Assembly: GCA_945631445.1 (NCBI GenBank)
Contig: CALZCR010000151.1
Coordinates: 1-5,314, forward strand
Direction: 5' to 3'
Source of the DNA: an uncultured Corynebacterium sp.
GTDB taxonomy: Bacteria > Actinomycetota > Actinomycetes > Mycobacteriales > Mycobacteriaceae
DNA length: 5,314 nucleotides
In this document: positions 1 through 5,314 of the stretch, in pieces
How the letters are laid out: the number at the start of each line of letters is the position of its first letter
Position numbering within the stretch: the first letter of the stretch is position 1
Position numbers and translations under genes: made by a program
The notes under the pieces: generated by a model
Told to the model about the DNA's origin: nothing
Database searches by the model: none
What the model saw: only the letters and a program-made list of their open reading frames with translations

Positions 1-1
1 C

Positions 2-946
2 GTCCTCAGCGGCGGCCGCGGCGCCCATGAAGCCTCCGGCGTGCTGACCACCGTCGCCGACGCATTGGTGCGCCGCCTCGCTGAGCTGGCCCAGGAAAAA
101 CTCGGTCCGCCGCCCGTCGACTGGTGCTTCGTCGTCGTCGGCTCCCAAGGCCGCCGAGAGATGGGGCCCGCCTCCGACCAAGACAACGCCTTAATCCTCG
201 ACGACGCCTACCGGCCGGAGGAACACGGCGACTACTTCGCAGAATTCTCCCGCTTCATCTGCGAAGGGCTGGACCGGGCGGGACAGGTCCTGTGCCCGGG
301 AGAAATGATGGCGATGACCCCGCAATGGCGCATGACGCGCACCCAATGGCTCGACGCCTTCCACCGCTGGGTCACCGCCCCCGAACCCGACGCCCTGCTC
401 AACGCCCAGATCTACTTCGACATGCGCGGCATCGCCGGAAACACCCGGCTGGCCGACGATGTGCACGCCCAGTCCGTCGGCATGGCCCACGGCTCACGCC
501 GCATGCAGACCCACCTCGCCGCCCTGGCCTCACGTCGCGAACCGCCCCTGGGGTTCTTCCGCGGATTCGTCGTGGAACGCGGCGGCGACTACGCCGACAC
601 CCTCAACGTCAAACGGGGAGGCACCGCGGCCATCGTGCAACTGGCCCGGTTGTACTCGCTCAAGGCGGGGGACACGGCCGTCGGCACGCGGGAACGGCTG
701 CAGCAGGCCGCCGGCGTCGCGACCGCAGAGGAATCCGCCCAAAACCTTCTCGACGCCTTCGACTACGTCACGGGCCTGAGCCTGCAGCACCAGGCCCGTC
801 AACTACGCGCCGGAGAAACGCCGGACTATCACATCGATCCCAGCGCCCTGTCGACCATGAGCCGGGAAAACTTGCGCGACGCCTTCAACATCATCAAGAA
901 GGCCCAAGGCGCGGTCGCCACCACCTACCCGGTGCGGAGCGTGTGA
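2..946 (+). CDS. DUF294-type putative nucleotidyltransferase, C-terminal part (5' end outside window)
   Basis: The reading frame is open from base 2 to the TGA at 944-946 (314 codons), so the gene begins upstream; the GTG at 41 is probably internal. Counting from the codon at base 2, residues 47-61 hold a nucleotidyltransferase signature: GSQGRRE, then D59 and D61 in SDQDNA, resembling the G-S...D-x-D metal site of GlnD-like enzymes. CPGEMMAMTPQWR (98-110), YFDMR (138-142), KRGG (204-207), LQHQ (261-264) and IDPSALS (278-284) are typical of the DUF294 and DUF294_C domains. Full-length relatives usually carry an N-terminal cyclic-nucleotide-binding domain and a CBS pair, suggesting a cytoplasmic sensor that transfers a nucleotide to an unknown target. 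Substrate and partner cannot be read from the sequence. It is followed after one base by an exonuclease gene, so the two form an operon. Family assignment is firm; function is inferred. Confidence 0.88.
   Translation, partial: VLSGGRGAHEASGVLTTVADALVRRLAELAQEKLGPPPVDWCFVVVGSQGRREMGPASDQDNALILDDAYRPEEHGDYFAEFSRFICEGLDRAGQVLCPGEMMAMTPQWRMTRTQWLDAFHRWVTAPEPDALLNAQIYFDMRGIAGNTRLADDVHAQSVGMAHGSRRMQTHLAALASRREPPLGFFRGFVVERGGDYADTLNVKRGGTAAIVQLARLYSLKAGDTAVGTRERLQQAAGVATAEESAQNLLDAFDYVTGLSLQHQARQLRAGETPDYHIDPSALSTMSRENLRDAFNIIKKAQGAVATTYPVRSV
936..939 (+). promoter_or_regulatory. Ribosome binding site of the exonuclease gene
   Basis: GGAG lies eight bases before the ATG at 948, inside the last codons of the upstream gene. 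It supports this ATG as the start and suggests coupled translation of the two genes. Confidence 0.6.
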
Positions 947-947
947 G

Positions 948-1565
948 ATGTGGCCGTTTCCCGCCCGCCTGCCCGAGACCCCGGCCTGGTCCACCCCGAT
1001 CGCAGAAGCCCCACTGCTGGCCGTCGACTTCGAAACCACCGGCTTGGACCCGCGCAAAGACCGCATCGTCTCCATCGGCTGGATCCCCGTCAACGGGCTG
1101 ACGATCGACTTGTCCGGCGCCGGGTATCTCGTGGTTGCCAGCGGAGAAGTCGGCGACTCTGCGACGATCCATCAGCTGACCGACGACGTGGTCACCGCGG
1201 GGGTATCGCCGGAGGACGCCTACCACCAGCTCATGGCGTCGCTGCGGGGAAGGATGATGCTGGCGCACTTCGCCGAGATCGAGGTGAATTTCCTCGCCGC
1301 CCTGCACCGGCGGGTGACGGGTCAGCGGGTGAGTATCCCGTCCCTCGACACGCTGGCCATTGAACGCCGGCACATGGAACGGATCTCGCAGTACCCGCGC
1401 GGGGACGATCTGCGGCTGGCGCGCGTGCGGCAGCGTTTCGGGTTGCCGGCCTACGCCAACCACAACGCCCTGACGGACGCGCTGGCGTGCGCGGAGCTGT
1501 ATCTGGCCCAGATGGGGCGGGAGACCGAAGTCCGCGCGCGGGCGTTGGCCGACCTCAGATACTGA
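948..1565 (+). CDS. DnaQ-like DEDDh 3'-5' exonuclease
   Basis: This 205-residue protein has the RNase T/DNA polymerase III epsilon exonuclease fold. Exo I is VDFETTGLD with D27 and E29; Exo II is LAHFAEIEVNFL (105-116), where E112 sits at the usual aspartate position; Exo III is HNALTDALACAEL with H172 and D177, giving a DEDDh-type two-metal active site. It is about the size of a free-standing exonuclease, with no polymerase-binding tail or other domain visible. It probably removes nucleotides from 3' ends of DNA or RNA in the cytoplasm. The ATG one base after the DUF294 gene, preceded by GGAG, is a convincing start. The tight pairing suggests a role linked to that nucleotidyltransferase rather than proofreading. 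It corresponds by context to what is annotated, from memory, as dnaQ2 (cg1457) in C. glutamicum. Natural substrate is unknown. Confidence 0.88.
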   Translation: MWPFPARLPETPAWSTPIAEAPLLAVDFETTGLDPRKDRIVSIGWIPVNGLTIDLSGAGYLVVASGEVGDSATIHQLTDDVVTAGVSPEDAYHQLMASLRGRMMLAHFAEIEVNFLAALHRRVTGQRVSIPSLDTLAIERRHMERISQYPRGDDLRLARVRQRFGLPAYANHNALTDALACAELYLAQMGRETEVRARALADLRY

Positions 1566-1570
1566 CCGGG

Positions 1571-1576
1571 TACACT
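1571..1576 (+). promoter_or_regulatory. -10 box of a leaderless promoter for the FAH-family gene
   Basis: TACACT fits the actinobacterial TANNNT -10 consensus. Seven bases separate it from the A of the ATG at 1584, the spacing expected when transcription starts at the start codon. No Shine-Dalgarno sequence lies before that ATG, which agrees with a leaderless message. No clear -35 is visible; TTGGCC at 1545-1550 is 20 bases away, too far for a good match. The box sits in the 18-base gap after the exonuclease stop, so the FAH gene can be expressed apart from the upstream operon. Confidence 0.6.
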
Positions 1577-1583
1577 TCGCTAC

Positions 1584-2390
1584 ATGCGTTTTGGACGAAT
1601 AGCTACCCCTGATGGAATGACCTTCGCCGTGATCGAGGGCGACGTCGCTGACCGTAACGAGATGACCGCCAAGGCGATCGCCGGCACCCCGTTCACCGAA
1701 CCGGAATACACCGGCAAGGAATACCGGCTGGGCGACGTGAAGCTGCTGGCGCCCATGCTGCCGAGCAAGGTGGTGGCCATCGGGCGCAACTACGCCGACC
1801 ACGTCGCCGAGGTCTTCCAGAAGTCCGCGGACGATCTGCCGCCGACCCTGTTCATCAAGCCCCCGACATCCGTCGTCGGGCCGGACGCCGCCATCAAGAT
1901 CCCGGACTTCGCCACCAAGGTCGAGTTCGAGGGCGAGTTGGCCGTCGTCGTCGGCCGTCCCTGCAAGAACGTCAAGGCAGAGGACTGGAAGTCCGTCGTC
2001 GCGGGCTTCACCATCGTCAACGACGTCTCTTCCCGCGACCTGCAGTTCGCCGACGGCCAGTGGGCGCGCGCCAAGGGCATCGACACGTTCTGCCCGCTGG
2101 GCCCGTGGATCGAGACCGACGTCGACTCCTTCGACCTGGACAACCTGCCGATCAAGGCGCACCTGACCCACGAGGGCGTGACCACCACCAAGCAGGACTC
2201 CAACTCCAACCAGATGATCATGAAGATGGGCGAGATCATCGAGTTCATCACCGCCTCGATGACCCTGCTGCCGGGCGACGTCATCTGCACCGGCTCCCCG
2301 GCCGGCACCGAGGCCATGGTCCCGGGGGATTCCATCGCGGTGGAGATCCCGGGCATCGGCACCCTGGAGAACCCCGTTGAGCGGGCATAA
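1584..2390 (+). CDS. odx: FAH-family hydrolase, probable soluble oxaloacetate decarboxylase
   Basis: This 268-residue protein belongs to the fumarylacetoacetate hydrolase family. IGRNYADHVAE (66-76) forms the start of the core with H73. The metal site is E116 and E118 in EFEGELAVV and D147 in IVNDVSSRD. Active-site K164 lies in AKGIDTFCPLGPW (163-175), and TGSPAG (236-241) is the usual C-terminal glycine loop. Residues 1-60 form the small N-terminal domain. Corynebacterial relatives (C. glutamicum Odx, cg1458) decarboxylate oxaloacetate to pyruvate with a divalent metal, at the anaplerotic node. Because FAH enzymes also act as acylpyruvate hydrolases or diene-dioate isomerases, the symbol rests on overall resemblance and recalled gene order. 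A leaderless promoter lies just upstream. Its end overlaps the methyltransferase start, so the two are co-expressed. Family is certain, exact substrate less so. Confidence 0.82.
   Translation: MRFGRIATPDGMTFAVIEGDVADRNEMTAKAIAGTPFTEPEYTGKEYRLGDVKLLAPMLPSKVVAIGRNYADHVAEVFQKSADDLPPTLFIKPPTSVVGPDAAIKIPDFATKVEFEGELAVVVGRPCKNVKAEDWKSVVAGFTIVNDVSSRDLQFADGQWARAKGIDTFCPLGPWIETDVDSFDLDNLPIKAHLTHEGVTTTKQDSNSNQMIMKMGEIIEFITASMTLLPGDVICTGSPAGTEAMVPGDSIAVEIPGIGTLENPVERA
2366..2370 (+). promoter_or_regulatory. Ribosome binding site deciding the TTG start of the methyltransferase
   Basis: GGAGA lies six bases before the TTG at 2377, within the FAH coding sequence. No ATG occurs in the right frame nearby, so this site is the main reason to accept TTG as the start. 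Confidence 0.5.
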
Positions 2391-2964
2391 CCACGGCCGC
2401 CACCACCGCCCGGAGGACTTCGACGAGTTCTACGCCCAGGGCCAGCAGTGGTCGGGAAACCCGAACGACTCGCTCGTGCGCGAAGTTGCGGAGATGACCC
2501 CGGGCACCGCCCTGGACGTCGGCTGCGGCGAAGGCGCGGACCTGCTCTGGTTGGCGGAGCAGGGCTGGACCGTCGTCGGCGTCGACCCGGCGGACGCCGC
2601 CGTCGAGCGCTCCCGCGCCCTGTTAGAAGATCACGGCTTCGCCGAGCGGTCCACCGTGATCGCCGGCGACATTTCCGACGTCGAGGGACAGCGCTTCGAT
2701 CTCGTGATCGGTTTCTACGTGCCGCTGCCCGAGGAGGACACGACGAGCGTCGCCGCCTTGGAGAAGCTCGTCGCCCCGGGCGGCACGCTGCTGTGGGTCC
2801 ACCACGTCGGCCACGCCCACGCGGTGCTGCGCCCGGAGCAGTTGGCGAACCAGCTCACCGAGCTCCAGACCGTCAAGGTGGAAAACGTCGAACGCCAGGT
2901 CATCCACGGCGCCGGCGCCCACCACAAGGACGATCAGGTCCTGCTCGCTCGCCGCGACGCCTGA
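2377..2964 (+). CDS. Class I SAM-dependent methyltransferase
   Basis: The 195-residue protein has a Rossmann-type methyltransferase core. Motif I is ALDVGCGEGAD (45-55), the ribose-binding acid is D70 in VVGVDPAD, and D98 in AGDISD is the adenine-side acid. FDLVIGFYVPLP forms strand 4, and APGGTLLWVHHV is the post-core strand typical of small TehB/UbiE-like enzymes. The C-terminal HHKDDQVLLARR is common in this actinobacterial subfamily. The acceptor substrate cannot be deduced. The first residues are rich in histidine (four in positions 4-10), which may be a tail or a metal-binding patch. Translation appears to begin at TTG, overlapping the FAH gene by 14 bases in another frame, so it depends on that gene's promoter and probably on translational coupling. 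The protein has no signal peptide or membrane segment and should be cytoplasmic. Start choice is less certain than the family. Confidence 0.8.
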   Translation: MSGHNHGRHHRPEDFDEFYAQGQQWSGNPNDSLVREVAEMTPGTALDVGCGEGADLLWLAEQGWTVVGVDPADAAVERSRALLEDHGFAERSTVIAGDISDVEGQRFDLVIGFYVPLPEEDTTSVAALEKLVAPGGTLLWVHHVGHAHAVLRPEQLANQLTELQTVKVENVERQVIHGAGAHHKDDQVLLARRDA

Positions 2965-2985
2965 CACAGCTGACGAGTGTAAAGT

Positions 2986-3019
2986 GCCCCGGTTTTCTGC
3001 ACGTGCAGAAAACCGGGGC
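2986..3019. terminator. Bidirectional terminator, perfect 34-base palindrome
   Basis: The left arm GCCCCGGTTTTCTGCAC (2986-3002) is followed directly by its exact reverse complement (3003-3019), with no spacer or mismatch. As RNA it folds into a GC-based stem with an A/U-rich middle and a small loop at the central ACGT. It lies 21 bases after the methyltransferase stop and 46 bases beyond the isochorismate synthase stop on the other strand, so it can end both convergent transcripts. Neither side has a long U-tract; the flanks are only moderately T-rich (TCATGTCATCT on +, ACTTTACACT on -). Confidence 0.82.
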
Positions 3020-3065
3020 TCATGTCATCTCATCCTCTGTCGCCAGGCAGCGTGAGGAGTAGGCG

Positions 3066-4181
3066 TCACAGCCCGAGGGAGCGCAGGATGGTGCGCAGCT
3101 TCGCGCCGGTCTCCTCGAGTTCGGCTTCGGCGTCGGAGTCGGCGACGATGCCGCCGCCCGCCCACGCGCGGGCACGGGTGCCGTCGCCGGCGACCTCCGC
3201 GCAGCGGATGGCGACCATGTACTCGCCGTCACCGGAGGAGTCGCACCAGCCCACCGCGCCGGCGTAGAAACCGCGGTCGGACTCGGCGGTGGAGATCAGT
3301 GCCTCGGCGGCGTCGGTGGGGGTGCCGCACACCGCCGGGGTGGGGTAGATGCGCAGCGCCAACTCCAAGGCGGTGGTGTCCGGGTTGCTCAGCTGCCCGA
3401 CGATGGGGGTCGCCAGGTGCCACATCTCGTTGGTCTGGGTCAGCTCCGGCTCGGCGGGGACCTCTAAGACGCTGCACAGCGGCGCCAGCGCCTGCTCGAT
3501 GTGCTCGACCACGTAACGGTGCTCGATGAGGTCCTTCGCGGAGGTGCGCAGCTCGTGGCCCACCGCGGCGTCGCGGTCGGGGTCGTCCTGCCGCGGGGCG
3601 GAGCCCGCCAGGGGATAGGACGTCACGGTGGAGCCTCGCAGCTTGATCAGCACCTCAGGGGAGGAGCCGACGAGCATCGTGCCCTGGTCGTAGCCCGCCG
3701 GAGTCAGGTCCGCGATGAATCCGTCCCGGTTGAAGGAACGGTCGATGAGCCGGGCGGCGACCAGCAACGGATCCACCGGCGGCTCGAACGCGATGTCCAC
3801 GGCGCGGGCGAGCACCACCTTGCCCAGCTTGGACTGGCGGATGGTCTCGATGGCGGCTTCGACCCGGCGCAGATGTTCGTGCGGCTCCGGATCCAGCCCG
3901 CAGACGCGGGCATTCAGGTGCGAGCCCTCACCGAACCGGTAGTGGCTGTGAGGCTCTAAGGGGCCGTCCTCGCGGATGATGCGTTCCGGGACGGTCAGGG
4001 CCGCGGGGGCGGAACGATCGAAGGGGAGGGCGCCGACGACCATGTCGACCTCGCGGACGCGCAGTGCGTCGACGGCGTCCCACGGGTCGGTGAAAGTCGC
4101 TTTCGCCCCCTGGGTGCGCACCGAGCCGTGCGCGCGCGACAGGAGGAAATCGGGCGCGGTGGCGGGACGGCGGGAAGACAT
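3066..4181 (-). CDS. Isochorismate synthase (MenF/EntC/DhbC family)
   Basis: This 371-residue chorismate-binding enzyme converts chorismate to isochorismate with Mg2+, the first step toward menaquinone or catecholate/salicylate siderophores. Conserved blocks are GKVVLAR (120-126, K121 as likely base), SPEVLI (174-179, E176), PLAGSAPR (190-197), [14 protein letters not shown] (215-228, E220 likely metal ligand), [10 protein letters not shown] (279-288), [10 protein letters not shown] (303-312), GEYMVAIR (319-326) and a C-terminal [20 protein letters not shown] block. Length is close to DhbC and EntC. The pattern favours isochorismate synthase over TrpE, PabB or salicylate synthase. The frame stays open to 4511, but ATG 4181 is preferred because a -10 box precedes it and the extension would overlap gltX. 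No DtxR-like iron box is seen and no siderophore genes adjoin, so a menaquinone role is more likely. Position 279 is tyrosine where histidine is usual. Confidence 0.88.
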   Translation of the reverse strand: MSSRRPATAPDFLLSRAHGSVRTQGAKATFTDPWDAVDALRVREVDMVVGALPFDRSAPAALTVPERIIREDGPLEPHSHYRFGEGSHLNARVCGLDPEPHEHLRRVEAAIETIRQSKLGKVVLARAVDIAFEPPVDPLLVAARLIDRSFNRDGFIADLTPAGYDQGTMLVGSSPEVLIKLRGSTVTSYPLAGSAPRQDDPDRDAAVGHELRTSAKDLIEHRYVVEHIEQALAPLCSVLEVPAEPELTQTNEMWHLATPIVGQLSNPDTTALELALRIYPTPAVCGTPTDAAEALISTAESDRGFYAGAVGWCDSSGDGEYMVAIRCAEVAGDGTRARAWAGGGIVADSDAEAELEETGAKLRTILRSLGL

Positions 4182-4189
4182 GACAAAGA

Positions 4190-4195
4190 AGTCTA
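4190..4195 (-). promoter_or_regulatory. -10 box of the isochorismate synthase promoter
   Basis: On the minus strand, TAGACT is followed by eight bases and then the ATG whose A is at 4181. This matches the TANNNT consensus and leaderless spacing, and it decides the start codon within a longer open frame. No good -35 is found at the usual distance. Confidence 0.55.
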
Positions 4196-4215
4196 CTTGC
4201 CGGCCGGAGCCAAGT
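4195..4215. repeat. Imperfect inverted repeat upstream of the isochorismate synthase -10 box
   Basis: ACTTG (4195-4199) and CAAGT (4211-4215) are inverted copies around a CCGGCCGG core; 7 of 10 symmetric base pairs match over 21 bases. It begins at the edge of the minus-strand -10 box and fills the spacer region, where a repressor could block polymerase. The match is modest and could be chance in GC-rich DNA. Confidence 0.22.
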
Positions 4216-4268
4216 GCGATCTGGCCCGCCCACCGGGGCACCATGCGGACGGGCGGCGTGCGCTGGTT

Positions 4269-4274
4269 TACGAT
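4269..4274 (+). promoter_or_regulatory. -10 box of a leaderless promoter for gltX
   Basis: TACGAT fits the TANNNT consensus and is followed by GTGGGGC and then the ATG at 4282, giving seven bases between box and start codon. This spacing marks 4282 as both transcription and translation start. The in-frame ATG at 4273 lies partly inside the -10 box and is therefore unlikely to be used. Confidence 0.65.
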
Positions 4275-4281
4275 GTGGGGC

Positions 4282-5314
4282 ATGACTGACTCCACCGTTC
4301 GCGTACGTTTCTGCCCGTCGCCCACCGGCACCCCGCATGTCGGCATGGTGCGCACCGCCCTGTTCAACTGGGCGTATGCCCGCCACACCGGCGGCAAACT
4401 CATCTTCCGCATCGAGGACACCGACGCCGCCCGCGACTCCGAGGATTCTTTCCAGGCGATCGTCGATTCGATGACGTGGCTCGGCATGGACTGGGACGAG
4501 GGCGTGAACACCGGCGGCCCGCACGAGCCGTACCGCCAGTCCCAGCGCGGCGAGATTTACGCGGAGGTGCTGAAAAAGCTCATCGACGCCGGCGAGGTCT
4601 ACCCGGCCTACTCCACCGCTGAGGAGGTCGAGGAGCGCCACAAGGCCGCCGGCCGTGACCCGAAGCTCGGCTACGACAACTACGACCGCGAGCTGACCCA
4701 GGAGCAGATCGACGCCTTCGAGGCCGAGGGACGCAAGCCGGTCTGGCGCCTGCGCATGCCGGAGAAGAACTGGGGCTGGACCGACCTGGTGCGCGGCGAC
4801 GTGGAGTTCCAGGCCTCCACCCAGCCAGACTTCGTGGTGGCGCGCTCCAACGGCGCCCCGCTGTACACGCTGGTCAACCCGCTTGACGACGCCCTGATGC
4901 AGGTCACGCACGTCCTGCGCGGTGAGGACCTGCTGTCCTCGACCCCGCGCCAGATCGCGCTCTACGAGGCGCTGCAGCGCATCGGGGTCACCGACTTCAC
5001 CCCGCAGTTCGGCCACATGCCGTTCGTCATGGGCGACGGCAACAAGAAGCTGTCCAAGCGCGACCCGCAGTCCAACCTGTTCAACCACCGCGACGCCGGC
5101 ATCATCCCCGAGGGCATGATCAACTACCTGGCGCTGCTGGGCTGGTCGCTGTCCGCCGACCGCGACATCTTCACCGTCGAGGAGTTCGTCGAGGCCTTCG
5201 ACATCGACGACGTGCTGTCGAACCCCGCCCGTTTCGACGAAAAGAAGCTGCTGGCCATCAACGCCGACCACATCCGCATGCTGGAACCGGCCGACTTCGA
5301 GGCCCGCCTGCGTG
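4282..5314 (+). CDS. gltX: Glutamyl-tRNA synthetase, N-terminal 344 residues (3' end outside window)
   Basis: The frame runs from ATG 4282 past the right edge without a stop. It is a class Ic aminoacyl-tRNA synthetase that charges tRNA with glutamate in the cytoplasm. The HIGH-like motif is in [12 protein letters not shown] (10-21), the KMSKS-like motif is KLSKR (256-260), and IEDTD, LRGEDLL and the LGWS segment of the stem-contact region are also present. Residues 1-310 or so cover the Rossmann catalytic domain with its connective insertion; the anticodon-binding domain is mostly missing. Actinobacterial GltX is near 490 residues, so about 150 are lost off the edge. The insertion has Y-P-A-Y-S where zinc-binding enzymes have cysteines, so no zinc site is expected. 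Many actinobacteria lack GlnRS and use a non-discriminating GluRS with GatCAB; whether that holds here cannot be seen. Transcription is divergent from isochorismate synthase. Confidence 0.97.
   Translation, partial: MTDSTVRVRFCPSPTGTPHVGMVRTALFNWAYARHTGGKLIFRIEDTDAARDSEDSFQAIVDSMTWLGMDWDEGVNTGGPHEPYRQSQRGEIYAEVLKKLIDAGEVYPAYSTAEEVEERHKAAGRDPKLGYDNYDRELTQEQIDAFEAEGRKPVWRLRMPEKNWGWTDLVRGDVEFQASTQPDFVVARSNGAPLYTLVNPLDDALMQVTHVLRGEDLLSSTPRQIALYEALQRIGVTDFTPQFGHMPFVMGDGNKKLSKRDPQSNLFNHRDAGIIPEGMINYLALLGWSLSADRDIFTVEEFVEAFDIDDVLSNPARFDEKKLLAINADHIRMLEPADFEARLR

Larger units (their letters stand above)
4182..4281. promoter_or_regulatory. Divergent promoter region between isochorismate synthase and gltX
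   Basis: This 100-base gap carries a start-proximal -10 box at each end, facing outward. Neither gene has a Shine-Dalgarno sequence, and both appear leaderless. About 73 bases separate the two -10 boxes, enough for independent polymerase binding and a regulator. I see no DtxR-type or GlxR/CRP-type (TGTGA-N6-TCACA) operator and no clear -35 for either promoter. Confidence 0.6.

Noticed and set aside
124..1101. 325-codon arginine/proline-rich plus-strand frame across the first two genes
   Set aside because: It is out of frame with the motif-bearing DUF294 and exonuclease frames and has the R/P-rich composition of a shifted GC-rich gene.
894..2171. 425-codon open frame on the minus strand opposite the exonuclease and FAH genes
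   Set aside because: It spans the promoter and ends of two well-supported plus-strand genes and has low-complexity, motif-free sequence; a GC-bias shadow.
2980..2985. TAAAGT, a possible plus-strand -10 box before the palindrome
   Set aside because: Nothing coding follows it on the plus strand and a strong hairpin starts at the next base. An antisense RNA to the 3' end of isochorismate synthase is conceivable but unsupported.
3022..3267. 81-codon plus-strand frame starting just after the palindrome
   Set aside because: It is mostly antisense to the 3' end of isochorismate synthase, has no ribosome binding site, and is serine/proline-rich without motifs.
4226..4256. CCGCCC and GGGCGG inverted pair in the divergent gap
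   Set aside because: Six GC-only bases with a 19-base spacer are expected by chance in DNA of this composition.
4182..4511. 110-residue N-terminal extension of isochorismate synthase
   Set aside because: The frame is open, but the extra part overlaps the gltX start on the other strand, matches no family domain, and a leaderless promoter sits right before ATG 4181.
3928..5271. 447-codon open frame on the minus strand opposite gltX
   Set aside because: It lies antisense to clearly conserved gltX and runs into the isochorismate synthase region in another frame. Its composition (many V, G, D, R, L, no domain motif) is what GC-rich DNA gives opposite a real gene.

Overview
The window looks like chromosomal DNA of a GC-rich actinobacterium, most likely a Corynebacterium or close relative. 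The evidence is strongly GC-biased third codon positions, three promoters that appear to produce leaderless mRNAs (TANNNT box 7-8 bases before the ATG), and a gene order that, from memory, matches the corynebacterial stretch from cg1456 and cg1457 through odx to gltX in C. glutamicum. I could not run a search, so the genus is an inference.

Layout. (1) Bases 2-946, + strand: the C-terminal 314 residues of a DUF294-type putative nucleotidyltransferase. In this family these domains usually follow cyclic-nucleotide-binding and CBS domains, which would lie upstream of the window. (2) 948-1565, +: a DEDDh (DnaQ-like) 3'-5' exonuclease, one base after the previous stop and surely co-transcribed. (3) 1584-2390, +: a fumarylacetoacetate hydrolase (FAH) family enzyme resembling the soluble oxaloacetate decarboxylase Odx, with its own leaderless promoter. 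(4) 2377-2964, +: a class I SAM-dependent methyltransferase that starts at a TTG inside the end of the FAH gene. (5) 2986-3019: a perfect 34-base palindrome between two convergent genes, a bidirectional terminator. (6) 3066-4181, - strand: isochorismate synthase, the chorismate-to-isochorismate entry step to menaquinone or a catecholate/salicylate siderophore. (7) 4182-4281: a 100-base divergent promoter region. (8) 4282 to the right edge, +: glutamyl-tRNA synthetase gltX, cut after 344 residues.

How the genes relate. The nucleotidyltransferase and exonuclease form one operon and may form a regulatory module of unknown chemistry. The FAH enzyme and the methyltransferase form a second, translationally coupled pair. 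Isochorismate synthase and gltX are divergent housekeeping genes. No mobile element, CRISPR array, tRNA or rRNA gene is visible, and no gap between genes exceeds about 100 bases. I found no clear novel system; the least understood item is the DUF294-exonuclease pair at the left edge.
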